This document shows positions 23,490-33,300 of a stretch of 64,000 nt of DNA, in pieces. Position 1 is the first letter of the stretch. Each line of letters begins with the position of its first letter. Made by a program: the position numbers and the translations under genes. The notes beneath the pieces are model-generated. The model was not told where the DNA came from. It saw nothing but the letters and a program-made list of their open reading frames with translations, and did no database searches. Source of the DNA: Bisporella sp. PMI_857 (lineage: Eukaryota; Ascomycota; Leotiomycetes; Helotiales; Helotiaceae); contig JAJSPD010000027.1 in NCBI GenBank assembly GCA_021307315.1, positions 186,001-250,000 of the forward strand, given 5' to 3'.

Positions 23490-23974
23490 TGTAACAACTC
23501 AAGCTGAACAGGGATCTCGATCCGTAGATCTAGGTAGAAGGACTCAGAGGTGTGAACAACTATTGTCACGATCACGATCCTATGAGCCTGATGGGGCGTA
23601 GTATAGGTGCTTCAATACGAGAATACTAAACTAAGGAGGAAAGGTGTAGCTGTTGCTGTGGCATCCCTAACATAAAGACCATGACCACGTGACCGCCATA
23701 GGCGAGCTGGTAAGCGAACCAATGGGCGTCTGGTGCGATATTGAGGACCGTGACAACTATCAATTGTTATAACTAAGAGAACAAGCTACAGGCAGAAGAA
23801 GGAAAGGAGAGTAGTGCTTTATATACAGGACACTGGCCAGGGGCCAGTGTAAGCGAGCCCTGTAGGGTCAGTCGCCAAGCCCTGGGATGCCGAGCCCCGT
23901 AGCAACAGGGGCCAAGCTCTACCGAGCTTTGCGGTGTCTGGCGCCAAGCTCGAGATAGGGCCAGGGCCGTGACA
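23490..23974 (-). mobile_element. Solo LTR carrying a nested 192-bp element
   Basis: Reads TGTCACGGCC...TTGTTACA on the minus strand. It is flanked by CTTTT on both sides (23485-23489 and 23975-23979), a perfect 5-bp target duplication. It is split at 23564-23755 by the nested 192-bp element; without that and its ACTAT duplication the LTR is 288 bp. A related copy lies at 28041-28275. A TATA-like TATATAAAG motif is on the minus strand near 23820. No internal genes remain, so it is a solo LTR. Confidence 0.82.
23564..23755 (-). mobile_element. 192-bp TG...CA element, copy 2 (nested)
   Basis: Inverted relative to copy 1 (15425-15616) and also 192 bp long, with small differences in the last 40 bp. 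It is flanked by ACTAT at 23559-23563 and 23756-23760, a perfect 5-bp duplication of LTR sequence. This proves insertion into the solo LTR and gives the order of events. Confidence 0.85.
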
Positions 23975-23979
23975 CTTTT

Positions 23980-24442
23980 CCTTTTTTCGTTTTTTTTGTT
24001 GTTGATCGATTTGAGGAGAGGTTTGTCTAGTCTGTTTTTGATTACCTTGGTATAGTATTTGTCACAGACTAGGTTCACTCATGAGCTTAGTATGCGTGGG
24101 TCGCGTGCGCAGAGATATCGTGATGATATTGTTGTCTAGAGAACAGGAGAACTCATGAGGAGATCTTCACTAAAAAATAGGAGGTTCCGCATGCTTGGCG
24201 AGCTTGGCAAGCTGAAGGCCTGTGCTTTTCCGTGACAGTATTCTATAGCAATATAGCATTAAATACACTATTATTTGCCTATTCAACCTGTCCACCATAC
24301 GTAAGTACGTTGGTGATACTTTCGAACTGGAAAAAAGTTCTAAGTTTGTTGTAAATCAATTTCTAATTGCGATTTGCGATTTGCAATTTGTTCAAATATC
24401 ATATTTGATTACCCCATTTTGCGTTGTTTATGGCATGACATA
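23980..24442. repeat. Diverged terminal piece of a long-TIR element
   Basis: About 24362-24430 resembles the right end of the element at 24443-25346 (GCGATTTGCGATTTGCAATTTG, then ATTACCC, then TTTTGCGTTGTT). It seems to be a separate older copy reduced to one end. The rest of the stretch shows nothing recognisable. Confidence 0.45.
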
Positions 24443-25346
24443 ACGACCAACGTGCAACAACGCAAAATAGGGTAATAAAAAGATAATAATTGATCAAATT
24501 GCAAATCGCAAATCGAAATCATTCAATTAATAACTTAGTGCTTTTGACTTTCCCGGCCCTCGATGTTCCTGGCGCTCTCGACTTTTTTGGCTCTCGACAT
24601 TCCTGGCGCTCTCGACTTTCTTCGCCTTCGGCGTTCCTGGCGCCCCCGACTTTTAAAATAAAGCTGTATTCGTTTTTTATTGTAAAAATGAAAGAAAAAT
24701 ACAAACACAAATACTTGTAAATACTTTAAAAAAAGCAAATATACCAAGACAATCCTTTTGTTCAAATAGAAGGAGAAAGTCACGTGGCCTTCCGAGAGTA
24801 TAGGGCAAACGAGTATCAATTGCTGAAGGTTGTAGAACCTAAACTACAGGAGATAATCCCTCTAATTATAGAGGTACGATACTCATATGTCATCACACTG
24901 TTGCCTACCGTTGCCTACTGTTGCCTACCGGTGCCTACCGGTGCCTACAATAGACTAGGTATGATCCTTAGACCTAGCCTGTTCAACACCTTTGCGTAGC
25001 AAATTTTTTCACTTTTTTTGTTTTTTTTAAATGCAAACAAAACTAGCTTTAAAAAATCGACAGCGCCGGAAAAATCGAAAGCGCCAGGAATATCGAGACC
25101 CAAGAAAGTCGAAAGCGCCAGGAATGTCGAGAGCTAGAAACGTCGAGAGCCGGGAACGTCGAGAGCCAGAAAAGTCGAAAGCGCCAGGAACATCGAGAGC
25201 CAAGAAAGTCGAGGGCGCCAAGAACGTCGAGGGCCAGGAAAGTCAAAAGCACTAAGTTATTAATTGAATGATTTCGATTTGCGATTTGCAATTTGATCAA
25301 TTATTATCTTTTATTACCCTATTTTGCGTTGTTGCACGTTGGTCGT
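24443..25346. mobile_element. Non-autonomous element with long inverted terminal repeats
   Basis: Left arm from 24443 (ACGACCAACGTGCAACAACG) and right arm ending 25346 are inverted copies, near-perfect for the outer 120 bp and recognisable for over 200 bp. Each end is flanked by TA (24441-24442 and 25347-25348), but the identity continues 3 bp past the TA, so the exact ends and target duplication are uncertain. Inside the arms are arrays of 15-20 bp units built on TCGA (such as GGCGCTCTCGACTTT). The 350-bp core is AT-rich and has a 10-bp tandem (GTTGCCTACC, about five units, 24900-24949). No transposase is encoded. The superfamily is undecided: Tc1/mariner-like by the TA, MULE-like by the arm length. 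Confidence 0.75.
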
Positions 25347-25350
25347 TATG

Positions 25351-25561
25351 TGTTGGTATGGTCCTGAGTCAATGGGGGAGTGAATGGAGGAGTGAACAAA
25401 GAGGTGTGAATGGGAGGGTGAATGGGGGAGTGAACAAAGGACTCAGTCACATGACCACCCTGTAGCATATAAGAGAAAGCATTGTAGCAGTAGTAGCAAT
25501 CATGAACTTTTACCACATTCTACTTACCAGCAACCACGTATCAAGTACGCGGCGTTGCTAC
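25351..25561. mobile_element. Possible solo LTR or fragment (copia-like ends)
   Basis: Begins TGTTGGTATGG directly after the long-TIR element and could end TTGCTACA near 25561. It has purine-rich repeats of GGGGGAGTGAA type at 25372-25440 and a CATATAAGAG promoter-like motif near 25466. No matching target duplication was found, so the call is tentative. Confidence 0.3.
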
Positions 25562-25744
25562 AAGTGGAGTGGTACCTCATTATGTCATGCCATACAATAC
25601 CGGCAATGCTTGCATGCCTAGGCGTTACCAGGTTGTTTCGGTATTACCATTTAGAATTTCACCAAGTACTCTTGGATTCCATCTGTGTTCTCGGGTGCTG
25701 TACAGGCATAGCTCTGCAATGCCGACTTCACGAAGAGCCGTGCA

Positions 25745-26095
25745 TACATGGCTGTAAGTAATTTTGGATGGATCTACTGCGGCTTTCGCTTCACTCCTGT
25801 TTCCAGCACAGGTGCTTCTGCCGCCAATATCGTTACGTCGACCAATATCAAAGCTATGTGCATGGCCACCCCATCACCCGCCACAAGCACCACGGCTACT
25901 ACCTCCCCCAGCACAGTCGCGAAATGGGCCAAGGTGGTGGCTTGGGATTCACTGGAGAGATTGCTTGTGTATCAGGGACAATTTGCACATTCCAAAATGG
26001 CTATTACGCAACGTGTCTACAAACGGAAATACCAAGCCTGGGTGGCGACCTGGAACTCAACTTACCCTGTACTGTTGGCTCTTGGAATACATAGC
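25745..26095 (+). pseudogene. Relic of a CBM1 (cellulose-binding) protein
   Basis: A Thr/Ser/Pro-rich linker (about 25865-25920) leads into a fungal cellulose-binding domain at about 25925-26025. The pattern is GQGGGLGFTG...CVSGTICTFQNGYYATCL, with the aromatic and Cys positions of CBM1, although the first Cys (QCGG) is Gly here. The linker and the domain are in different frames because TGGGGCCAA has become TGGGCCAA. No catalytic domain could be identified upstream, so the parent enzyme is unknown. CBM1 is found on secreted plant-cell-wall-degrading enzymes. Confidence 0.6.
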
Positions 26096-26299
26096 CTGAC
26101 TCCTCATCACGATTAATTGCTATTTGATATGCGTGTCCGTGCCTCTATAGCGGCTACGTAAGACATAGATTTACAGGATGTCAGCTAATTGAGCCATGAT
26201 TACCCCTGCTCAATTAATTCAAAAATGTCAAGCATGTACATCTGACAATTGCTCATCAGCCTAATGCATGACCTGGACAGATCAACGAAGTTTCCATGG

Positions 26300-27118
26300 T
26301 CATCGAGCGCCATCACTGCCCCTCATCATTTGAATTTCGTCTTCTCCGGACTTCCTATCTCTCCATGAGGTGACCCAAAGACCCGCAACAAGATACATTG
26401 CAACCACGATAAATTCCATCAAGTATTGCATTAAAGCAAGGGCGACGACGTTTGGACGTGGTCCTCCAAATACACTTCCAGCGGTAACAAAAGTGCTCAA
26501 AATCCCATAGAGCACCCGAATTGTGAGGAACGGCATGCTAGAGATCAAAATGATCATGATTCGTTTGTGACCCTCAACATAATTTTTTATCTGCATAGCA
26601 AAGACAATGCTGATGAATGCCTGCGTGGCAAATATAACTGCTACAATAATAGTGGCCGCTTTCGATAGATGATCATTTGAGTTGAGCATGCCAACGATTG
26701 AGAGGATAAATGCAGCCCACTGTGACAAGTGCAAAACTCTCCAAAGAGTTGGAGGAATTGGATCGGATTTCAATAATTTTTCTTTGCTATAGAAATAATT
26801 AGCAAATATTGATAGTACTCAATCATTTTCAACAACTTACACTTTCTGCAGCAACTCCAGCATGACCAAGATTAGTGCCATAAGACCGCTAGACCCAATA
26901 ATTGTAGCTGCGGTAGAAAAACTATCTGTATGATTCTGTTCGGACACAATTTGAAGGGAAGCTCCAACAATGCGTGCAAGTGGTAAGATAAAGAGGTAAA
27001 GCCAGCCGAGTTGGTGACCAACACCACAAGAAAAGCAAATCCATCCTGCCACAAGCAGAGCTGGAACGAAGTATATGATAATAACGACCGAAAGGCTTTG
27101 ATGCGAAGATAGGCCCAT
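26300..27118 (-). CDS. Fungal multi-spanning membrane protein (DUF7702-like)
   Basis: Two exons, 27118-26841 and 26786-26300, with a 54-bp GTAAGT...TATAG intron; 254 aa. Start is an ATG. About seven hydrophobic helices follow one another, starting with VVIIIYFVPALLVAGWICF, with a WLYLFILPLARIVGASLQ segment near residue 40 and GLMALILVMLELL before the splice site. The short cytosolic tail is charged (SWRDRKSGEDEIQ). It resembles the fungal integral-membrane family now catalogued as DUF7702, whose function is not known. No damage is seen, although it sits between transposon remains. Confidence 0.82.
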
Positions 27119-28040
27119 AGCTGATATAGAGGTAGGTGCTGTAGAATGGTGCAGAGATGGCTGCTAAGGAGACATTTAGCAGCATGTTTAAAGGAGTTTG
27201 GGGTTGAGGTAGGTTGTAGAGTTTCTACCGCTCGTGTCTTACCGCTCCCCTCACACTACTCATGTCACCGAGGCCGATCTACTACAAATGATTGCCCAGG
27301 GATTATTTACGTATGTTTTCTATCATTGCCGCGGTATCTTGCATCACTTAGAGTTAAGGGGTAGGTGATTGCTTTTGGTGTTGCAACATGAATAGATTTT
27401 CACAAGGCGATATTTTGCTACAGATGCGGTTAGAACTGGTGCTTGGCTGCCGTATCATTTGCTAAAGTCGTCAAGAACAACCGACCATATTTTCGGCAGC
27501 AGGAGCATGCCCCACATAGCTAATTTCGCCCCCCAGTTTCAGCTTCATGGTATATCTTATTCAGTTTAGCGTCGGCTGTGGAAGCAAAATATATCTGACT
27601 CAAAATCTAATTTCGAAAACTTAGTCTCTTGTCGCAAAGGTGACTCTGCATCATTTATTTCCTTCTTTGGGTCACCTTTGCGAACTTGCTGCAATGAATA
27701 TGGGGGAGAGTTTCGTCTTCGTTCCGTGGATTTTCCCCTGCTAAATAATCGCCCTTTGGTAAAGGTACATCATCTTCAAAACTGGCATAAACTTGCTCAA
27801 ATTGCAATAGATGAAAACCGAATTTCTTAACACTCTTGACATCTTTGCATGTCCCTTTTTACGAATGATCATTTCTCGCTTCATACCTTCTTCACTTTTA
27901 CTGTTGACCATTTAGTTCCATGCCGGACTCGTTAGACCTCTGCGGCCTAATTCTCGCTATTCTCTACAACTTTCAAGTTTATCCGGATTCGTACTTCATC
28001 TGATCTTACAAGAAATTAATACAATATTTACTTGTTGTAT
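27119..28040. other. Intergenic, no gene seen
   Basis: Upstream region of the membrane-protein gene, then AT-rich sequence running to a solo LTR. No family was recognised in either direction. Confidence 0.45.
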
Positions 28041-28275
28041 TGTCACGGTATGGCCCTATCTCGCTTAGAGCCCCTTAGGGCTCGACCCCTGACACCACAG
28101 GGCCTCGCTTACACTGACCCCTAGCCAGTCTCCTGTATATAAGGCGCTGCTTTCCTTCACTTCTTTCTATCTGTAGCTTGTTCTCTTCGTTATAAAAATT
28201 GATAGCTATTCATACTTTTGAGTCTTTCTCCCTGAGATCTAAGGATCGGGATCCCTGTTCGCTTTAGTTGTTACA
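28041..28275 (+). mobile_element. Solo LTR (235 bp), same family as 23490-23974
   Basis: Begins TGTCACGGTATGGCCC and ends GTTGTTACA. It shares the sequence blocks CTGTATATAAGGCGCTGC, TGTAGCTTGTTCTCTT and CAGGGATC-type end (in inverse) with the LTR at 23490-23974. The flanks TGTAT and TTGAT are not identical, so the target duplication has decayed or recombination joined two elements. Confidence 0.7.
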
Positions 28276-28982
28276 TTGATAATTCCTGTAAGTTAATATT
28301 TTAATAAATATATATTATATACACTTGAAACTTATAAATACTTTAAAATACAATACAAAAAGATCATTTATTCAATTTTAAAATATTTGATTAAAAACTC
28401 GTTGAGATGTAACTTTGGAGAAATCGCGATTTTTGGTGTTTTTAAAACACAAGCACGGGAAGTACGTTAGAGCACCTCACGCACACATTACAGCCGTAAT
28501 TTGTAGAAAATATCATCATCTGTAACGCTCCCACAAGCCTGTATTCTATCGCCGTGATACCATCACAGATCCTCCAACCGATTCCCCTGCCTAATGGATC
28601 CCATTCCTGACAATACTGTCAGGAATAAGAGATCACGTGGACTAGAATGGGCCGACTACCCTCCGGCTCCTAGCCGTGGAGGCACCGGTATATTACGAAG
28701 GATTCTTGCTTTCCTTTTGATTCTGTAAAGATTAATCCTATTGCTATTGCATCTAGCTTGCTGAATACCATTACAGTTCTATTGCTCTCAAGACTATACC
28801 ACATCGTTTCTGAACCTCACAAATGCCGAGCATGTTATTAGGGGGTTACATGCTTATACTGCTGGAACTGGTCTCCTGGGGCTTTTACTATTTGCTTAGT
28901 GGTGCTCCTTATTATTTTTTACCGGCACCTTCAAGTGAAATTTGCAGAACAGGTTATGAATTTAGCTAAGAAGCTAGTTAAC
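28276..28982. other. AT-rich spacer with a perfect hairpin
   Basis: No gene seen. 28603-28612 (ATTCCTGACA) and 28617-28626 (TGTCAGGAAT) form a perfect 10-bp stem with a 4-base loop. The first 150 bp are extremely AT-rich. A stretch starting TGTAACGCTCC at 28521 may be part of another LTR, but no end or duplication was found. Confidence 0.45.
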
Positions 28983-29337
28983 TGTAACAGCCAGGGTCGG
29001 TTTAAGACGGCCATCGTGACAGCCTAACAGCCAGCCGAAGGCTTTCAGGGCTGCAAGCGGCATGCTCCGCCCATGGCCAGCCACAGGCTTACAGCTACAG
29101 CAGCTCCAGCAGCCACAGGCTCACAGCCACAACAGCTACAGGCTCACAGCTACAGCACAGTGAAAGATATAAGGAACAGCTAGAGCTTTCTGAACAAAGC
29201 AAGCTTGAGTTTTTCTTTCCATGTTAGACTTACAAGCATACTTATAATATCAATTCATCACTATTGCAACTACAGCTTTCATCAAGTGTTCTTACCTGTT
29301 ATATTGCAATCCCTCCTGCTGCCCTCTATCTGTTACA
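28983..29337. mobile_element. Solo LTR (355 bp) with perfect target duplication
   Basis: Begins TGTAACAG and ends CTGTTACA, an 8-bp terminal inverted repeat. TTAAC flanks it on both sides (28978-28982 and 29338-29342). The interior contains imperfect repeats of CAGCTACAG and CAGCCACAGGCTCA at about 29070-29160 and a GATATAAGG promoter-like motif near 29166. No internal genes. Confidence 0.82.
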
Positions 29338-29342
29338 TTAAC

Positions 29343-29800
29343 GCACTCGTCACTGCGCTATTTTTGATCACTAAAAGATTTTTTATGCTATTAGCCTATC
29401 TTTATAGCACGTACTTACTTGCTGTATAGTGCCGCAGCGATTTTCGGATAATTGAATTTTCTGCGTCTCTGGGTTTAGAAGTTTACCTTATAATCAACAA
29501 CAAATATTTTATATATATTTCGACGTAGCGCCTATGTTCTTGGCATTGATGATTTTCAATTTTTATCATCCGGGGAAATCACTTCAAGGCCCAGAATCCG
29601 AATTTTCGAGGCTGACGGGGGGAGAGGACGAAGATCCTAAAATTAAGAAAATAGAAGCGGAAAATACAGAACGGGGAAGTGGTTAGAAGTGCATGCCTAT
29701 CTTTTTGGGATACATAGTAGTTGAATTTAATAGACAATGTTCTTAGCCTCTGCATTAGGTACGGGCAAGTTGAATATCGATTTGTGCTGCTGGTACACCG
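29343..29800. other. Intergenic, no gene seen
   Basis: AT-rich sequence following the solo LTR. I see no supported feature. Confidence 0.45.
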
Positions 29801-29905
29801 CATCCAATTCCGACTAGCTACTGCCGATGTAACTAGCGTTAGCGAGGCTACAAGTATTATCGCCGTGATCCAGATCTCAGCAGCGCTGTCAAGACACGCG
29901 CTGTG
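29800..29905 (+). pseudogene. Possible relic of a fungal STAND-protein N-terminus
   Basis: A short open stretch encodes SEATSIIAVIQISAALSRH. It resembles the opening helix (VTASIIAVIQLSG type) found at the N-terminus of many fungal STAND/NLR-like and ankyrin proteins. No NACHT or repeat domain follows. It is too short for certainty. Confidence 0.3.
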
Positions 29906-30372
29906 GATCTACAGATATAGAGGGCAACAGTGGTATAATACAAGAGAATCTAAAGCCAAAGAAGAGAGAGGGGCTCGGGTAGGAGCTTTGGGAGCTCGGC
30001 TATAGTAAGCCTTGTGTTCTTCAAGGACAAGACGTGACGCAAAAAGTAAATTCTAGGATGCGGAAGGTTTCGTGGCCATAGGGAGCGGGATTCAGCAAGG
30101 CAACCAACAAATTGGCGAGCAAATGAATTTTGGGTAAGATCCATTTGAGAATAGGGAGTAGGGTTCTGACTTTAGAAAGAAAGAAAGCTCCTTAACATTA
30201 AACTAACACTTCCTGGTATTACTCTAAAATAAAATCTCGGCCTGCTTTTCCCATTTGTTCCAACACTCTGCCTAAACACCCCAACGTGAGGGACTCGCAT
30301 TTTGCCTTCGAAGGATCCCAAATTTTATTTTCATTAATATTAGTGCATCGCAAAGCCTCGAACCATACTTTC
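29906..30372. other. Spacer, no gene seen
   Basis: Lies 3' of the minus-strand CorA-like gene. I see no recognisable feature. Confidence 0.4.
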
Positions 30373-33300
30373 TCAGGTAGCCTTCTTAGAACTAGGCAAG
30401 CAATTCCACTCGGCTTTCTCCATGGCGTCTAGATCTCCATCGTCACCAAAGCCATTGCCCTGTGTTATGGTGGGGCGTTTGATACTAAATAATAAGCTGG
30501 CAAGACGACCTCGACTTCCGTGCTGGCTGCCGCGGCTTGTATTAACATCGCTGAGGTCAGGACAACTAGAAGCATCGCTACGCCTGTCCAAACTCTTTGC
30601 CTTGTCTAATGCCTCATTCAGAGCATTTCTGTCTCTTCTGGAATATATGCGTGCGACTTTTTTCTGTTGGCTGCCATAAATATCGTCGGGATTCCGATCC
30701 TTATACCTAGAGCCGTATTTCTCATGATATTCGTGCTTTTTGACGCAATTAAGAAGGAATTTCCGGATCCCAGTATACTCCAAGAGCGTAGCCCAACTAG
30801 TAGTGATGCTATAGTAGATTATACAACGAATCCAAGGCGAAAAGGCGAGAGAGACTGAAACAGCTATCACAGCAAAAGAGATTGGAACTGAAGCATTTAG
30901 TAACTTTCTGGCAGACAAGGAACAGAGTTTGCGAAGCCCAACTTACATAGCAAACGGAATTGATCACGTAAGGACATTTTGTTTCCATCCCCATGCGGAT
31001 CGTCGAAATCGCTCGCATTCATACCGAAGACTGAACTCATGAAGGAAAGTGGTAGGAAAACTGTTTTGCCATATTATTGGCATTGATTCATAATTCCGGA
31101 TTACGGTACCATCTCAGGACGGGAGCACCAACCTATTGTTACGATTGTGAACAGCATAATGGACCGGCCTGGATGACGCTCTCATCCGCGCGCTTAAGAG
31201 CGTATTTAGCTTCGATGATACTTGCCTGCTGCTGTTTCAGGCTGAGCAAGTCTTTCAGCTTCGCTCGGGTTAGCAGACGAGAAGTTCAATTAGCCAGAGG
31301 ATTCTTACTTGTTCGGCGATTATAATGGTGTGTTCTTCAAGCTCTTGGAGTTTGCTTCGACGGGACGTCATGTGATCTTTCACTCGTTTTGAAAGGCTGA
31401 TCGTGGTTTCGGGAATATCGGGTGGAGGTTTGGGCACTTTGCTCTCTTGCGGAGAAATCGCGTTTGAGTGCGCAGCGCCACTAGACAACGTTGTCGCATT
31501 TTCATTGATGATCTCATTGATCCTCTGAACTTCATCTTTAATCGCATGGCCATTGCTCGTTGGTTTTGATGCTGTTTCTCCTCCCTCACTCTGCTGCTGC
31601 AAAAGAGCTTTGATATCTTTCAAGACATCTAAGGCTTCGTCTGGTGCAGGTTTGCGCCGTTTGTCGTGTAGAGCAGCTAAGTGTTCGGAGAATAGATCCA
31701 TGACGGAGAGTTGGTGTGTAAATATGCGAATCATCATTCGCAACTCTTCGGTGATATCGTGAGCCTCGCGAAGTAGCTCACCTTCAGGATTTATGTTCAA
31801 ATATGACCTTACAATTGACTCAAATCCTGCCAGTTGTCGATCCGACGCACTCATCTTGTCCAAGTGGTGCCAGAAAGTTTCAAATGCTACAGTTTTTTGG
31901 CCAGACTAGAAGCAAGTCAATTCACGTATCACTTAAATGCCGGATTACAGTCACTTACAATGTAACTGAGAGCGTTTGTAAAGATGTCCAATAATTCGGG
32001 CCGTTCGTCCACTGACTTGGTGCTATCAAAAAAGACCGTGGAGCACTGATCCATGATTAATAGTGCCAGGTCATAGACAGACTCAATCTGCCCGACGTGA
32101 AGATGAGCGAGTAGTGACCGAATTCCTTTGTGCACGCCAGACCAATCAGGCTTGTTTCTTCCCCAGCGTCTAGGAAAGAAGGATATTATGGTATCTGCTT
32201 TCTTAACTTTTGATTAGGATAGGATAATAGAGAGCTTACTGTCATCTAGAACGTAGAGCCACAATTGATCAACCATGATTATACGTGAAGTCCGCAGAAT
32301 GTTTTTTCCTTCCTTCGTTGCTCGATAGACCACCTGATCCTTATCCCTCATATCTGTGTCCGCTATTTTCCAGTAGTAGGATTGGTCGAGAGTTCGTCGC
32401 AAGTGCAAAGGAGGATCCTGGTGTAAGTGGTCGCGTAGAATTCTAACATCATACTCGACATCCATAGCATCGTGAAGCCTCGCGATTTGAAGAAGATATT
32501 CCGCCAGGGCTGATCGTTTCACCCTCTTTCCTTGAACAATTTTTTCTCCCTTTTCCTTTTCGCTGATCGTGCTTCCTCTCTTCGTAAGGTCCGTAAATTG
32601 CCGAGATTGTAGCTGACGAATTGCCTGGGCGGTTTTATACAACTCATCTCTGACATTCTGAGTCAGGTCCGAGTGCGTTTCGCGATGCTGCTTTGTGATT
32701 TCTTTTGCGACCCTTGCCATGACTTTCCTCCTCTTGTGCGTTTCCCAATGCAAATAGGGCATCTAGGTGTATGAGCCCATGTAGAGAGAAGAGAGTAGTA
32801 TAAAACGTACAAATATCACGAAATTTTTGTTCTCCACCCCAGGTTCAGAAGTGCCTTTGGTTTCTGGATATGTCAATTAGATAATACCCAACTTGGAGAC
32901 AGGAGACTAACGGGGCATTATAAGAGAGCAATGGGCTCGCATGTGTCGAGCATGAACTGGGTCGTAGACCCCACCATGCTGCCTTGAAGACCAGAACTCA
33001 CGGCACAGAATGTTCGAGGACTTTTTTAGGTACTTTGGGTCCTTGCGATAATTGAACTCTCCGGGAGTTTTTTCTCCATAGTACCTTGCGATCGCCTCCT
33101 GATACGAATCAGCCTGAACAGAGACTGTGAGATGTCCCTTACCTCTACCCAATGCATGTTGTTTGCAGGAATATGAAAGTATCGAATTGCATCATCCTCG
33201 CATTTCTGTGTCAGTGGGTTCTCTTCACCTTCTTTGAACAGAACATCATTCAATGAATAAACCTTGGTTTCTGGTGACATGTAGGACGATTTGCACACCC

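Noticed and set aside
25569..25757. ORF before the CBM1 relic as its catalytic domain
   Set aside because: The translation matches no glycoside hydrolase or AA9 signature.
28521..28775. Possible LTR from TGTAACGCTCC to CATTACA
   Set aside because: The flanks (TCATC and GTTCT) are not a duplication and no second copy is in the window.
14860..29342. Direct repeats as a CRISPR array
   Set aside because: Repeats are LTRs, LINE tails and subterminal units without regular unique spacers; the DNA is eukaryotic.
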